Source of the DNA: an uncultured Oscillospiraceae bacterium
Lineage (GTDB): Bacteria; Bacillota; Clostridia; Oscillospirales; Oscillospiraceae
Direction of reading: 5' to 3'
DNA length: 64,000 nt
Assembly: GCA_944385475.1 (NCBI GenBank)
Contig: CALWXJ010000056.1
Span: 1-64,000 of the forward strand
Positions 24,393 to 33,657 of the stretch are shown in pieces (within the stretch, counting starts at the first letter, position 1; every line of letters begins with the position of its first letter). The notes below the pieces were generated by a model, which made no database searches, had not been told where the DNA came from, and saw only the letters and a list, made by a program, of their open reading frames with translations. The position numbers and the translations under genes were made by a program.

Positions 24393-24424
24393 CCCATTGG
24401 GTGTGGAAAAGTTCATACGGATAC

Positions 24425-24512
24425 GCGCGAGTGGTGGAATTGGCAGACTCGCTAGATTCAGGTTCTAGTGTCCATTACGGACGTGCGGGTTCAAGTCCCG
24501 CCTCGCGCACCA
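24425..24512 (+). tRNA. tRNA-Leu (anticodon CAG), copy 2
   Basis: Identical to the preceding copy except in the variable arm, where the stem is TCC/GGA instead of TGC/GCA, a paired (compensatory) change. Confidence 0.93.
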
Positions 24513-24514
24513 AA

Positions 24515-24553
24515 TCGGAGCAAGCGATATTAAAGCTTGCTCCGAATTTTTTT
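24515..24553 (+). terminator. Terminator of the tRNA-Leu cluster
   Basis: CGGAGCAAGC / GCTTGCTCCG around a 9-nt loop, then AATTTTTTT. The same stem sequence recurs after tRNA-Leu(CAA) at 34.7 kb. Confidence 0.9.
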
Positions 24554-24689
24554 GCCCCTGTTTTACCACCTGCAGGCTCCGGCTTCCGTCTTTCGAACCC
24601 GGGGGGTGCGCCCTGCACCGGGGCAGAAGAGGGCAGCCGGGGACGCTAAAAGACGGAAAAGGCGGGGGAAATTGGCCTGGGGCGCTTTC

Positions 24690-24718
24690 TTGCGCAACCT
24701 CAGTCGGACTGTTATAAT
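24690..24718 (+). promoter_or_regulatory. Promoter of the sigma-54 activator gene
   Basis: TTGCGC, 17 bp, TATAAT (24713-24718), 36 bp before the ATG. Confidence 0.7.
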
Positions 24719-24754
24719 AAAAAATCATGATGCATCTTTTGGGAGGAAACCGCT

Positions 24755-26830
24755 ATGGCTAAAAAAGTCGTTTTGGTGACCCAAGCCGCGTCCACCTGCC
24801 CTACTTACCAGGAAAATCTGTTCCGCTTTTTTGGCTCCAGCATTGATCTGGAGGGCCTCAGCGTGGAAAAAGACGACATCGCCCACATGGATCGGGAGGC
24901 AGACCTCTATATCGTGGCCGCCACCTCCACAGACGCCTTTGGGCAGGTGATGTCTGCCATCCCGCCGGAGAAAAAGGTGGTCCTTTTGACCCTCACCTTT
25001 TTTGAGGCAGCAGTGGAGCAGCTGCGGCGCCTGCCCCGGGGCACCCGGGCTATTTTGGTGAATCTCAGCGAGGAGATGGCCATTGAGAGCATCGCCGAGC
25101 TCAACCGTCTGGGTATCACCCACATCAAACTCATCCCAGCCTATCCCGGCTCTGCCTGCCCTGCGGATGCGCAGCTGGCCATCACACCGGGGGAGTCCCG
25201 GTTTGTCCCGCCTGGGATGGGACAGGTCATCGACCTGGGACCCCGGGTTTTCACGGCGGACAGCCTCTTGGAGATCGCCCTTGCCTTGGGCTTTACATGG
25301 TTTCCGAAAAGCGAGATGTTCCGCGGCTATGCCGCGTCCCTGGCGGATCCGGGGAAGAGCCTGGCCTCTTTGTGGAGTGCCAGCTTAAAAACAGAGACCT
25401 ATCTCGATATTTTGATGGGGGCACTGGAGACAGCCATCCTGGGGGTGGATGTGGAGGGGCGTGTATTTGCCCTGAACGCCGTGGCGGAAAACATGCTGGG
25501 GCTGGAGCGGAAACGTTCTGTGGGGCATTCTCTCTCCGGGGTGTGTCCGGAGCTTGCCCGTCAGCTGACGGAGGAGGACCTGCGGCAAAAGACCTCCCGG
25601 CTCATTGAGCTGGGAGACACCTATTTGAACCTGGCCACCGTCCCCGTGGACTGGCAAGGGGAGAGCATCGGCTGCTTTTTACTGTTCCAGCGCTTTACGG
25701 AAGAGGAGGAGCGGCAGCACCGCTACCGGCTGCAGATGTACCACCGGGGCTACCAGTCCAAATATGTCTTTGATGACATCATCGGACAAAGCGAGGCCAT
25801 CCGCCGCACAAAACAGATCGCCGCCCGGATGGCTCAGACGGATGCCGCCATCCTTTTGACGGGGGAGAGCGGCACCGGCAAGGAGCTGTTTGCCCACTCC
25901 ATCCACAATGCCTCCCGTCGGAAGAACATGCCCTTTGTGGCCATCAACTGCGCAGCTCTCTCTGAAACGCTGCTGGAAAGCGAGCTGTTCGGCTATGAGG
26001 ACGGGGCCTTCACCGGTGCAAAAAAGGGGGGCAAGCTGGGACTGTTTGAATACGCCCACCGGGGGACTCTTTTTTTGGATGAGATCGAGTGCATGAGTCA
26101 GACCCTGCAGGTAAAGCTGCTGCGGGTACTGCAGGAAAAGGAGTTCATGCGGGTGGGAGGGAACCGCATCATCCCCACGGATGTACGGATCATCGCCGCC
26201 TCCAACGAAAACATCCTGGAGCGGGTGCGGCAGGGGACGTTCCGAAAGGACCTGTACTACCGTCTCAACACCCTGCCCATCGATATACCGCCCCTGCGGG
26301 AGCGGGGAGAGGACATCTTCCTCATCGCCCAGCACCTGATGGAAAAGGCCGGGGCCCATTATACCTTTTTGCCCTCCGCCCGGGAGGTCATGCGCAGTTA
26401 TCCCTGGGACGGCAATGTCCGGGAACTGGCCAATATTGTAGAGTATCTGGCCATGACGGGAAAAGAGCAGATCGGAGCGGAGGACCTGCCGGAGGCCCTT
26501 CGGCAGGAAGTCAGACCCGCCCCCGCCGCGGAGAGCTCCTCCGCTGCCCGGTCCTTTTGGACGGCGGCCCGGGGCAAGGAGGAGGCCTACCGCTTCTTGG
26601 TGTGCGCCCTGGGGGAGTCTGGCACCGGAATGGGCCGGGGGACGCTGGTGGAAAGGGCCCGCCAGCAGGACCTGCCGGTGACGGAGCAGGAGATCCGGGG
26701 CATGCTTGCCACACTGCACAGTTTGGGGCTCATTTCCGTTTCCAGGGGCCGGGGCGGCAGCCGCCTGACCCAGGCGGGGCGGTCCTTGTGGCGGGAATTG
26801 GCCAGGAAAGACGCCCGGGATGCTAAATAG
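24755..26830 (+). CDS. Sigma-54-dependent transcriptional activator (bEBP)
   Basis: 691 residues. About 1-200 form a PrpR/XylR-N-like sensory region of Rossmann-type repeats, 215-320 is a PAS domain ([22 protein letters not shown]), and 345-580 is the AAA+ ATPase. The ATPase shows GESGTGKE (Walker A), the GAFTGA loop that contacts sigma-54, LFLDEIE (Walker B) and the [13 protein letters not shown] sensor region. The C-terminus ends in a winged-helix-like region instead of the usual Fis helix-turn-helix, which is unusual. A sigma-54 promoter and dyads lie directly downstream, before the lyase gene, so that operon is the likely target. Confidence 0.88.
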   Translation: MAKKVVLVTQAASTCPTYQENLFRFFGSSIDLEGLSVEKDDIAHMDREADLYIVAATSTDAFGQVMSAIPPEKKVVLLTLTFFEAAVEQLRRLPRGTRAILVNLSEEMAIESIAELNRLGITHIKLIPAYPGSACPADAQLAITPGESRFVPPGMGQVIDLGPRVFTADSLLEIALALGFTWFPKSEMFRGYAASLADPGKSLASLWSASLKTETYLDILMGALETAILGVDVEGRVFALNAVAENMLGLERKRSVGHSLSGVCPELARQLTEEDLRQKTSRLIELGDTYLNLATVPVDWQGESIGCFLLFQRFTEEEERQHRYRLQMYHRGYQSKYVFDDIIGQSEAIRRTKQIAARMAQTDAAILLTGESGTGKELFAHSIHNASRRKNMPFVAINCAALSETLLESELFGYEDGAFTGAKKGGKLGLFEYAHRGTLFLDEIECMSQTLQVKLLRVLQEKEFMRVGGNRIIPTDVRIIAASNENILERVRQGTFRKDLYYRLNTLPIDIPPLRERGEDIFLIAQHLMEKAGAHYTFLPSAREVMRSYPWDGNVRELANIVEYLAMTGKEQIGAEDLPEALRQEVRPAPAAESSSAARSFWTAARGKEEAYRFLVCALGESGTGMGRGTLVERARQQDLPVTEQEIRGMLATLHSLGLISVSRGRGGSRLTQAGRSLWRELARKDARDAK

Positions 26831-26834
26831 GTTC

Positions 26835-26877
26835 AATAATTGGGTAAATAGGATAAATTAGATCCAATTATTTATCC
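26835..26877. promoter_or_regulatory. Nested dyads, probable activator binding site
   Basis: AATAATTGG (26835-26843) is the exact complement of CCAATTATT (26864-26872). A second pair, GGATAAAT (26851-26858) and ATTTATCC (26870-26877), interlocks with it. The block sits roughly 110-150 bp upstream of the -24 element, the usual place for a bEBP enhancer. Confidence 0.6.
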
Positions 26878-26984
26878 ATCCTGCAGCGAATTACCTGTTC
26901 TGGGTCCTTGCTGATTTGTGCATTTTGTCAGTTCTCTTGTGGAGAATCAGGAGCTTTGACAAAAATCGCCCGTCCTCTCTGTTT

Positions 26985-27000
26985 TGGCATGAATTTTGCT
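26985..27000 (+). promoter_or_regulatory. Sigma-54 (-24/-12) promoter
   Basis: TGGCATGAATTTTGCT has the GG and GC dinucleotides separated by exactly 10 bases, against the consensus TGGCAC-N5-TTGCA. It is 52 bp before the lyase gene start. Confidence 0.82.
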
Positions 27001-27051
27001 AAAATATTTAGGCAGTAGGATTCACACGACCAAACAAGGAGGATAAATGTG

Positions 27052-28224
27052 ATGCATTACAATTTTGATGAAGTTGTGGATCGCTCCCAGAACTATGCCG
27101 CCAAATTTGAAGAGGCAGTTCTCCACTATGGAACAAACAATGTGATCCCCCTGTGGATTGCTGACATGGATTTCCGCACGGCTCCTTGCATTGTGGATGC
27201 CATCAAGGCCCGGGCAGACCAGGGGATCTTCGGCTACACCTGGCGGACTCCCAAATATTTCGAGTCGGTAGCCAACTGGCAGCAAAAGCGCAATGGCTGG
27301 CTGCCGGATGTGGATCGCATGGCCTTTGCTCCGGGTGTGGTGCCGGGCATGCGGATGATGCTGACCATGTTCACCCAGCCCGGGGACAAGGTGATCATCC
27401 AGCAACCGGTCTACCATCCTTTCGCTGACGTGGTGAACAACACCGGGCGGGAGTTGGTGGTCAGCCCTCTGAAGCGGGATGAGAACGGGTATTATACCAT
27501 GGATTACGCCGATTTTGAAAAGAAGGCCCAGGGCGCCAAGTACTTCATTCTCTGCAACCCCCACAACCCTGTTGGCCGCGCCTGGACCAAAGAGGAACTG
27601 CGCAAGGTGGGCGAGATCTGTGTGCGCCTGGGGGTGCGGATCATCTCCGATGAGATTCATTCGGATCTGATGCTGGATGGCCACAAGCATGTGTGCATGG
27701 CCTCCGTCTCCCCGGAGATCGCCGCCATCACCACCACTTGCATCGCTCCCAGCAAGACCTTTAACCTGGCAGGGCTGCAGTCCTCCACCATCGTCTTTGA
27801 CGACGTGGAGCGCAAAGACGCATATGTCGCGGAGCTGAAGAAGATGGATATCGCCCGGAACAACTGCTTTTCCCTGGTAGCCACCATGGCCGCCTATGAG
27901 CATGGTGAGCCCTGGCTGGATGAGCTTTTGGTGTACCTCTCCGGCAATATGCGCTTTATCCGGGAATTCTGCGCCGCCCGCCTGCCGGAGCTCAAGCCCA
28001 ACACCCCGGAGGCCACCTACCTCTGCTGGATCGATGCCCGGGCATTGGGTATGGGCGATGAGGAGCTGAAGAAGTTCTGCGTGGAGAAGGCCGGCGTGGC
28101 CTTTGGCGAAGGCGCGGAGTTTGGCTTTGGCGGCTCCGGGTTCCTGCGGCTGAACGCCGCCTGCCCCAGAGTGACCATTGAAAAGGCACTGACACAAATG
28201 GAAAAGGCGGTTCACAGCCGTTGA
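27052..28224 (+). CDS. MalY/PatB-type PLP enzyme (C-S beta-lyase or aminotransferase)
   Basis: About 390 residues of fold-type I PLP enzyme. WIADMDFRTAPCI near residue 33 is a MalY/PatB signature, LCNPHNPVGRAW lies near 170, SDEIHSDLML near 200, and the Schiff-base lysine is in APSKTFNLAGLQ near 235. Relatives cleave cystathionine or cysteine to pyruvate, ammonia and a thiol; some are aminotransferases. AAGGAGG precedes both a GTG (27049) and the ATG chosen here. It is the first gene behind the sigma-54 promoter and is followed by an Na+/H+ antiporter, so it probably supports catabolism of a sulfur amino acid. Confidence 0.85.
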   Translation: MHYNFDEVVDRSQNYAAKFEEAVLHYGTNNVIPLWIADMDFRTAPCIVDAIKARADQGIFGYTWRTPKYFESVANWQQKRNGWLPDVDRMAFAPGVVPGMRMMLTMFTQPGDKVIIQQPVYHPFADVVNNTGRELVVSPLKRDENGYYTMDYADFEKKAQGAKYFILCNPHNPVGRAWTKEELRKVGEICVRLGVRIISDEIHSDLMLDGHKHVCMASVSPEIAAITTTCIAPSKTFNLAGLQSSTIVFDDVERKDAYVAELKKMDIARNNCFSLVATMAAYEHGEPWLDELLVYLSGNMRFIREFCAARLPELKPNTPEATYLCWIDARALGMGDEELKKFCVEKAGVAFGEGAEFGFGGSGFLRLNAACPRVTIEKALTQMEKAVHSR

Positions 28225-28271
28225 AACGCTGATTTCCCACCTGTATGTTATATTTGAAGAGGAGAATACAG

Positions 28272-29612
28272 ATGGAAAACCAGAAAAAATTGGGGGGCCT
28301 TTCCTTTTTGCCCCTGATCGTGTTCCTGGCGCTGTACGTAGGGTGCGGCATCACCTTTACCCTGATGGGTACGGAGGACCCCTTCGGTCAATTCCCCCGG
28401 CATGTGGCACTGCTGGCGGGCGTGGCCGTGGCACTTTTGCTGGTGCCCAAACTTAAGATCAGTGAGAAGTTAGACGTTTTTTGCCAGGGCATGGGCAACT
28501 CCGGCGTCATGATGATCATTTTGATCTACCTGATGGCCGGCGGCTTTCAGGGGGCAGCTGCCTCCATGGGGGGCAAGGAGTCCGTCATCAATCTGGCGCT
28601 GCACTTCATTCCTGTGTCGCTGCTGATTCCCGGCGTATTTTTGATGTGCTGCTTCATCTCCACCGCCATCGGCACCTCCATGGGCACCATTGCCGCCATG
28701 GCACCGGTGGCCATCGGCGTGGCCCAGGGGGCCGGGCTGAACCCCGCCATTGTGGGCGCTGCGGTGATCGGCGGATCCTATTTCGGCGACAACCTCTCCA
28801 TGATCTCTGATACCACCATTTCCGCCGCCCAGGGCTGCGGGTCTGAGATGCGGGACAAATTCCGCATGAACTTCTTCATGGCGCTGCCCGCAGCCATTAT
28901 CGCCATTGTGCTGTATGCGCTGCTGGGGGGCCATGGCTCCGGCGTGATTGAGGCAGGGTCGTACAGTGTGATCCAGGTCCTGCCCTACATCGTGGTCCTT
29001 GTCACTGCGCTGATGGGCGTCAATGTGGCGGTGGTGCTGTTCATCGGTATTTTGATGACCGGCATCATCGGCATTGCCCAGGGCACCGTGGGCTTCTTTG
29101 CCTGGATCCAGGCCATCGGCACCGGGATGAGCGACATGTTCTCCATCAGCATCGTGGCGGCCATGATCTCCGGCATCATCGGCCTTGTGCGCTACTATGG
29201 CGGCGTGGAGTGGCTGGTCAACGCCATCACCTCCAAGATCTCCAGCCGCCGGGGCGCTGAGTATGGGATCGGCCTTCTCTCCGGCGTGCTGTCCGCAGCC
29301 CTGGTGAACAATACCATCGGCATCATCGTCACCTGCCCCATCGCCAAGGAGATCGGCGGCAAGTACGGCATTGCCCCCAAGCGCCTTGCCAGCTTGGTGG
29401 ACATCTTCGCCTGTGCGTTTTTGGCCCTGATGCCCCATGACGGCGGCATCCTGATCGTCACGGATCTTGCCGGCTGCACGCCCCTGGACATCCTTCCCTA
29501 TTCCTTCTACATGTTTGCCCTGATTATTTTCACCTGCATCACCATCCAGTTCGGCCTGCTGCGGACTCCTGAGGAAAAGGAGTTTGCCAGCAAACATCCC
29601 TCCGGCAAATAA
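28272..29612 (+). CDS. NhaC-family Na+/H+ antiporter
   Basis: About 446 residues with 11-12 transmembrane helices. GSYFGDNLSMISDTTISAAQ near residue 170 and the AALVNNTIGIIVTCPIAKEI helix near 345 are typical of NhaC/ArsB-like exchangers, and the polar Asp residues within helices are expected to carry the ions. Start ATG at 28272 behind GAAGAGGAG. It lies 47 bp after the lyase gene in the same sigma-54-controlled unit. Some NhaC-type proteins exchange organic substrates (for example malate/lactate antiport), so a role in exporting a product of the lyase is possible. Confidence 0.83.
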   Translation: MENQKKLGGLSFLPLIVFLALYVGCGITFTLMGTEDPFGQFPRHVALLAGVAVALLLVPKLKISEKLDVFCQGMGNSGVMMIILIYLMAGGFQGAAASMGGKESVINLALHFIPVSLLIPGVFLMCCFISTAIGTSMGTIAAMAPVAIGVAQGAGLNPAIVGAAVIGGSYFGDNLSMISDTTISAAQGCGSEMRDKFRMNFFMALPAAIIAIVLYALLGGHGSGVIEAGSYSVIQVLPYIVVLVTALMGVNVAVVLFIGILMTGIIGIAQGTVGFFAWIQAIGTGMSDMFSISIVAAMISGIIGLVRYYGGVEWLVNAITSKISSRRGAEYGIGLLSGVLSAALVNNTIGIIVTCPIAKEIGGKYGIAPKRLASLVDIFACAFLALMPHDGGILIVTDLAGCTPLDILPYSFYMFALIIFTCITIQFGLLRTPEEKEFASKHPSGK

Positions 29613-29656
29613 ACTGCCCGGGGCGCCGGCGGAAGGAATTCCCTTCACCCACTGAA

Positions 29657-29703
29657 AAGACCTCCCGGGACTCTGGCTGCGGCCAGGACCCGGGAGGTCT
29701 TTG
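29657..29703 (+). terminator. Terminator after the NhaC gene
   Basis: AAGACCTCCCGGG and CCCGGGAGGTCTT form a 13-bp stem with an internal hairpin loop and a short TTT end. Confidence 0.75.
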
Positions 29704-29828
29704 GCAAAGGCGGCACGCCCCGGACCGGCGGGAGGGAAATTTCAAAGCCTGTGAATGGATATCGCCGGGGCAGTCGTATTAAAAGTGAACCCGACAGGGA
29801 AACCCAACCATACGACGGAGGGATTTAT

Positions 29829-30155
29829 ATGAAAAAGGGCTTGATCGTGATTTTGGCAGTGGCGGTTGTTTTGTCCTTGGGAATGACCAGTGCCTTTGCC
29901 GCCGGCCCCGGGGCGGGGAGAAACTGTTCCGCCTATGAACAGAGGGCATGGGGAGGGTATGGAGGCATTTGCTATACCGATGAAAACGCAGACGGGATCT
30001 GCGACTACTGCGGCAGCTGCCGGCAAAGCGGAGCCGCCCCGGGAGGGCGGGGGCCCTATTTTGTGGATGAGAACCAAGACGGCATCTGTGACCGCAGCTG
30101 CGGAGGATGCTGCCAAAGCTTCAGAAGGGGAGGCCCCAACGGATACAGGCCGTGA
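29829..30155 (+). CDS. Small secreted Cys-rich protein with Asp-Gly calcium-type repeats
   Basis: 108 residues. Residues 1-24 are a clear Sec signal (MKKGLIVILAVAVVLSLG with cleavage after AFA). The mature part has two copies of DEN-x-DGICD at about 50-58 and 77-86, each followed by Cys-x2-Cys or similar. The D-x-N-x-D-G pattern is that of EF-hand, dockerin or thrombospondin-3 calcium loops. Gly, Pro and Arg dominate the rest. No enzyme domain is present. It lies 15 bp before a sigma factor gene and may belong to that regulon. RBS GGAGGG. Confidence 0.75.
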   Translation: MKKGLIVILAVAVVLSLGMTSAFAAGPGAGRNCSAYEQRAWGGYGGICYTDENADGICDYCGSCRQSGAAPGGRGPYFVDENQDGICDRSCGGCCQSFRRGGPNGYRP

Positions 30156-30170
30156 CGGGCGAGGACTGCT

Positions 30171-30654
30171 ATGCGGAGTGAAGAGGAAGTCAACCGGGCC
30201 ATCCGGCAATATGCTGATATGGTTCGCCGCCTTTGTATGATCCATTTAAAAAACCATGCGGATACTGAGGACATCTTTCAAACGGTGTTTTTAAAGTATG
30301 CCCTTAGCTCCGTTTCCTTTGAGAGCCAGGAGCATGAGAAGACCTGGCTTATCCGGGTCACCATCAATGCCTGCAAGGATCTGCTCAAAAGCTTTTTCCG
30401 CAGAAACACGGTGTCCCTGGAGGAGCTTTTGGAACAGCCGGCCCCCCCTGGACCAGGATCACAAAGACGTTTTGGAGGCAGTGCTCTCTCTGTCCCAGAA
30501 ATATCGGGATGTCATCTATTTGCATTATTATGAGGACTACACCGCTCCGCAGATCAGCACCATCCTGCACAAGAATGTCAATACCGTTCACACACTCCTG
30601 ACCCGCTCCAGACAGATGCTTCGGGAAAAGCTGGGAGGTGAGGACCATGGATAA
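30171..30654 (+). pseudogene. ECF/SigI-like sigma factor, frameshifted at a C7 run
   Basis: The first frame (from the ATG at 30171) encodes region 2: YADMVRRLCMIHLKNHADTED and the WLIRVTINACKDLLKS helix. The second frame encodes region 4: QKYRDVIYLHYYEDYTAPQI and VNTVHTLLTRSRQML. They meet at 30442-30448, seven C; with six C the join reads EQPAPLDQDHKDVLEAV and restores one protein of about 160 residues. This is an extra base by frame logic. It may be a sequencing error, a real mutation or a slippage switch. The downstream RsgI-like gene overlaps its stop. Confidence 0.8.
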
Positions 30655-31452
30655 TCGGCTGAAAGAGGCGTTTGATCAGGTGCAGGCGGGCCGGGAACTG
30701 GAGACAAGGACCATGACCCTTGTGGTACAGCAGATGCGGCGGCGGCAAAAAGGCGGATATAGGCACCTTGCCCTGGCGGTGGGGTGCGGGCTGTGCCTGC
30801 TGTGCCTGCTGGCAGGGGTGCGTTGGTTCTACTTTACCCCCACCGCCCAGATCAGTATCGATATCAACCCCTCTTTGGAGCTGGGGGTGAACCGTTTGGA
30901 TAAAGTGGTCTATGTAAAAAGCTACAATGAAGACGGGCAGGAACTGGCGGAGGAGTTGGATCTGAACTTTCAAAGTTACACGGAGGCCCTGGGGCAGATC
31001 GTCAGCAGTGCAGTGGTGGAAGAGCTGCTCTCGGAGGACGGTGTGATGACCATCGGCGTTTGGGGGGCAGTGAGGAACAGTCATACAGGCTCCTGGCCGG
31101 CGTGTCATCCTGTACGGAGAGCCAGGGCAACACCTACTGCTACCTCCTCTCCCAGGAGGAGGTGGAGGCGGCCCGGGAAGCGGGCCTCTCCTGCGGGAAA
31201 TACCGGGCGTTCACCGCTATTCAGGCGCTGGACCCCACCATCACCCCGGAGGAGATCCAGGGCATGACCATGGCCCAGATCCGGGACTTGATGGAAACGC
31301 TCTCCGGCGGGGAGGGGTCTCTTTGGGAAAGTCCCGGCCGCGGCCAGCACCATGGAGATGGAAACGGAGAGGGCCAGGGCTATGGGCCGGGCCGAAAAGA
31401 GGGGCAGGGAAAGGGTGGCCTGGGAGCCAATGCCACCGGGGAAATACCCTGA
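30647..31452 (+). pseudogene. RsgI-like anti-sigma factor, frameshifted at a G6 run
   Basis: Residues 1-40 are cytoplasmic, 41-60 the membrane helix, and residues 68-95 carry AQISIDINPSLELGVN, the RsgI juxtamembrane motif with Asn-Pro at 74-75. The first frame fails at 31062-31067 (six G). One more G gives MTIGVWGGSEEQSYRLLAG and joins the second frame, which runs to 31452 with LDPTITPEEIQGMTMAQIRDLM and a Gly/His-rich tail. Restored length is about 268 residues. Unlike the paralogue at 15.8 kb it has no PepSY domain. The start is the ATG at 30647, overlapping the sigma factor stop. Confidence 0.78.
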
Positions 31453-31454
31453 AA

Positions 31455-31497
31455 AGAAAAAGACGTACGCCGCAAGGGGATTTCCCTTGCGGCGTAC
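31455..31497 (-). terminator. Terminator for the flavoprotein gene
   Basis: GTACGCCGCAAGGG / CCCTTGCGGCGTAC, a perfect 14-bp stem with loop GATTT. On the minus strand it runs into GTCTTTTTCTTTTC; the plus-strand side lacks a T-run. Confidence 0.85.
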
Positions 31498-31558
31498 TGC
31501 TGTAAGAGGGGGCATGAAGGGATGGCGGAGTCTCTTGAGACAGGGGCCGCCGTCTCCT

Positions 31559-32461
31559 TTATGATAAGGCGGCGTTGATGGCCGCGATGGTGCCGTCTGC
31601 TACGGCGGTGGATACCTGGCGTACCTGCTTGAGCCGAATGTCCCCTGCGGCGTAGACCCCGGGGAGAGAGGCCTCCATCTTGTCGTTGGTGAGAATGTAG
31701 CCGTCCTGCAGGGCAAGGCCGGTGTAAAGATCTGTGTTGGGCAGCACCCCCGCGTATACGAATACGCCGCAGCCGGGATCCTCAATGGTCTCGATGCTGC
31801 CGTCCCGCTCGCTGGCGATCTCCAGGCGCTCTACCTGCTCCCGGCCGTAAACGCCATGGAGCCGGGAGGCCAGGCGAAGGGTGATGTTGCCGGTGGCGGC
31901 CACCTTCTGACGGAATTCCGCGATGCAGCCCAGCTGGTCTTCAAAGTGGATGATGGTCAGCTGCTTGGCAAAGGAGGCCAGATACAAGGCCTCTTTTACG
32001 GCGCCGTCCGCACCACCCACCACATAGATGCTTTTTCCGGTATAGGCGGCGGCGTCTTTGGCGGCGTTCATCCCCATGCCCTTGCCGTCCAGCGCGTCCT
32101 CTCCGGGGATCCCCAGCTTGCGGGGAGTGCCTCCGTTGGCCAGGATGACCCGCCGGGCCTGGTGGACGCCTTTATCTGTGGAGATGGTTTTGATGTCCCC
32201 TGCCAGATCCACGGCGGTGACCTTCTCATAGGCGATCTCCACGCCGGCGCACAGGGCCTGCTCTTTCATCCGGGCGGCAAATGTGGCCCCGGTCTCATGG
32301 GGCACCAGGGCGGTGTAGTGGGTAACGGTGGAGACTTTTCCGATGATGCCTCCCACCTGGGACTGTTCCAGGATCAGGGTTTTCTTGCCCCGGCTCACAG
32401 CATAGATGCCTGCGCTGATTCCGGCGGGGCCGGCTCCGATAATGAGAATGTCGTACAGCAT
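31559..32461 (-). CDS. Thioredoxin-reductase-like flavoprotein lacking the CxxC
   Basis: 300 residues. GAGPAGISAGIYAVSRG near the start binds FAD, IYVVGGADGAVKEALYL near 148 is the NAD(P) loop (GGADGA in place of GGGDSA), and GVYAAGDIRLKQVRQVSTAVADG is the C-terminal FAD motif. Thioredoxin reductases have CATC just before the NAD(P) loop; here the aligned stretch is MNAAKDAAAY with no cysteine. It therefore cannot reduce thioredoxin by the normal mechanism and is more like ferredoxin- or NAD(P)H-linked relatives. It is transcribed ahead of nothing else on its strand. Confidence 0.85.
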   Translation of the reverse strand: MLYDILIIGAGPAGISAGIYAVSRGKKTLILEQSQVGGIIGKVSTVTHYTALVPHETGATFAARMKEQALCAGVEIAYEKVTAVDLAGDIKTISTDKGVHQARRVILANGGTPRKLGIPGEDALDGKGMGMNAAKDAAAYTGKSIYVVGGADGAVKEALYLASFAKQLTIIHFEDQLGCIAEFRQKVAATGNITLRLASRLHGVYGREQVERLEIASERDGSIETIEDPGCGVFVYAGVLPNTDLYTGLALQDGYILTNDKMEASLPGVYAAGDIRLKQVRQVSTAVADGTIAAINAALS

Positions 32462-32507
32462 GATGCTCCTCCTTGTATGTAGCGGCGGCTTTGAAACCGC
32501 CTTTCTT

Positions 32508-33545
32508 TTACAGCAGTCCTCCCAGGTGCTGGGCCAGCAGGCTGGTACAGGTGATTCCCAGCCAGCAGCAGCCCCCCAGTAAAATGGGTTTTCCGCCGGT
32601 TTTGATCAGTTTGATCAGGTTGGTGTTCAGTCCAATGGCAGCCATGGCCAGAATGATAAAAAACTTGGACAGTTCTTTAAGGGGCTGGAACAGCCCGGGA
32701 TCTGCCCCTGCCATGGTGGAAACGGTGGTGATGACAGAGGCAAGCACGAAAAAGAGGATGAAAAAGGGAAAGACCTTTCCCAGAGAAAAGGTGCCGCTGG
32801 AAACATCGCTGCCCCGCTTGACCTGCCAGGTGCGCCAAAAGGCCAGTGCCAGGGTGATGGGAATGATGGCCAGGGTGCGGGTGAGCTTCACAATGGTGGC
32901 GTAGTTGAGCACGGTGCCGCCGGTTTCGTGGAGGACATCCCAGGTGGCGGCGGCGGCCGTCACAGAGGAGGTGTCGTTGATGGCAGTCCCCGCGAAGAGG
33001 CCGAAGCCCTCGTTGCTCATCCCCAGGATCCCCCCCAGTGTGGGGAAAAACAGCGCGGCTAAAATATTGAAGAGGAAAATGACGGAGATGGATTGGGCGA
33101 TCTCCTCATCGTCCGCGCCGATGACAGGCGCGGTGGCGGCGATGGCGGAACCGCCGCAGATGGAGGAGCCCACCCCCACCAGTACGGAGATGTTTTTGGG
33201 CATTAAAAGGCGCCGGCAGAGGAACCACGCGATCAGCAAGGAGACAGTGATGGTGGCGCAGATGATGGGTAGGGACAAAAGCCCCACCTTTGCGATTTCC
33301 GAGAGATTCAGGCCAAAGCCCAGTAAAATGACCGCGTATTGCAAGATCTTTTTGGAGGTGAAGGCGATCCCCGGCCGCAGGACCTCCCGCTGGCCAAAGA
33401 CCAGAGATACCACCATTCCCAACAAAATGGCAAATACCGGCCCTCCCACCACGGGGAGCGCGCGGCCCAGCAGCCAGCTGGGAACGGCCAGGACCAGGCA
33501 GACAAGCAGTCCCGGGGCAGTCTTTTTCAAAAATTCCATTTGCAT
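32508..33545 (-). CDS. YeiH-family (UPF0324) putative sulfate exporter
   Basis: 345 residues with 9-11 helices. [27 protein letters not shown] near residue 65, [22 protein letters not shown] near 118 and [20 protein letters not shown] near 180 are the family's hallmark segments. The YeiH family has been proposed to export sulfate or sulfite-related anions, and these genes are usually controlled by an adjacent LysR protein, as here. Start ATG at 33545 or 33539. Confidence 0.88.
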   Translation of the reverse strand: MQMEFLKKTAPGLLVCLVLAVPSWLLGRALPVVGGPVFAILLGMVVSLVFGQREVLRPGIAFTSKKILQYAVILLGFGLNLSEIAKVGLLSLPIICATITVSLLIAWFLCRRLLMPKNISVLVGVGSSICGGSAIAATAPVIGADDEEIAQSISVIFLFNILAALFFPTLGGILGMSNEGFGLFAGTAINDTSSVTAAAATWDVLHETGGTVLNYATIVKLTRTLAIIPITLALAFWRTWQVKRGSDVSSGTFSLGKVFPFFILFFVLASVITTVSTMAGADPGLFQPLKELSKFFIILAMAAIGLNTNLIKLIKTGGKPILLGGCCWLGITCTSLLAQHLGGLL

Positions 33546-33576
33546 CCTCTCTTTTTGGCAAATTTTCCTGAGGCGC

Positions 33577-33596
33577 CCTTGATTATACTCCCAAGG
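33577..33596. promoter_or_regulatory. Candidate LysR-type operator
   Basis: CCTTG-N10-CAAGG, a dyad with the same 20-bp span as the one beside the 3741 regulator, in the gap between the YeiH gene and the divergent LysR gene. Confidence 0.4.
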
Positions 33597-33657
33597 AACG
33601 ATAAAATAAAATGAAGAATTGTAATCTAACTATAAATTGAAATAATGGGTGATGGAT

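Noticed and set aside
24281..24728. Open frames running through tRNA-Leu genes
   Set aside because: They translate tRNA sequence; a common artefact.
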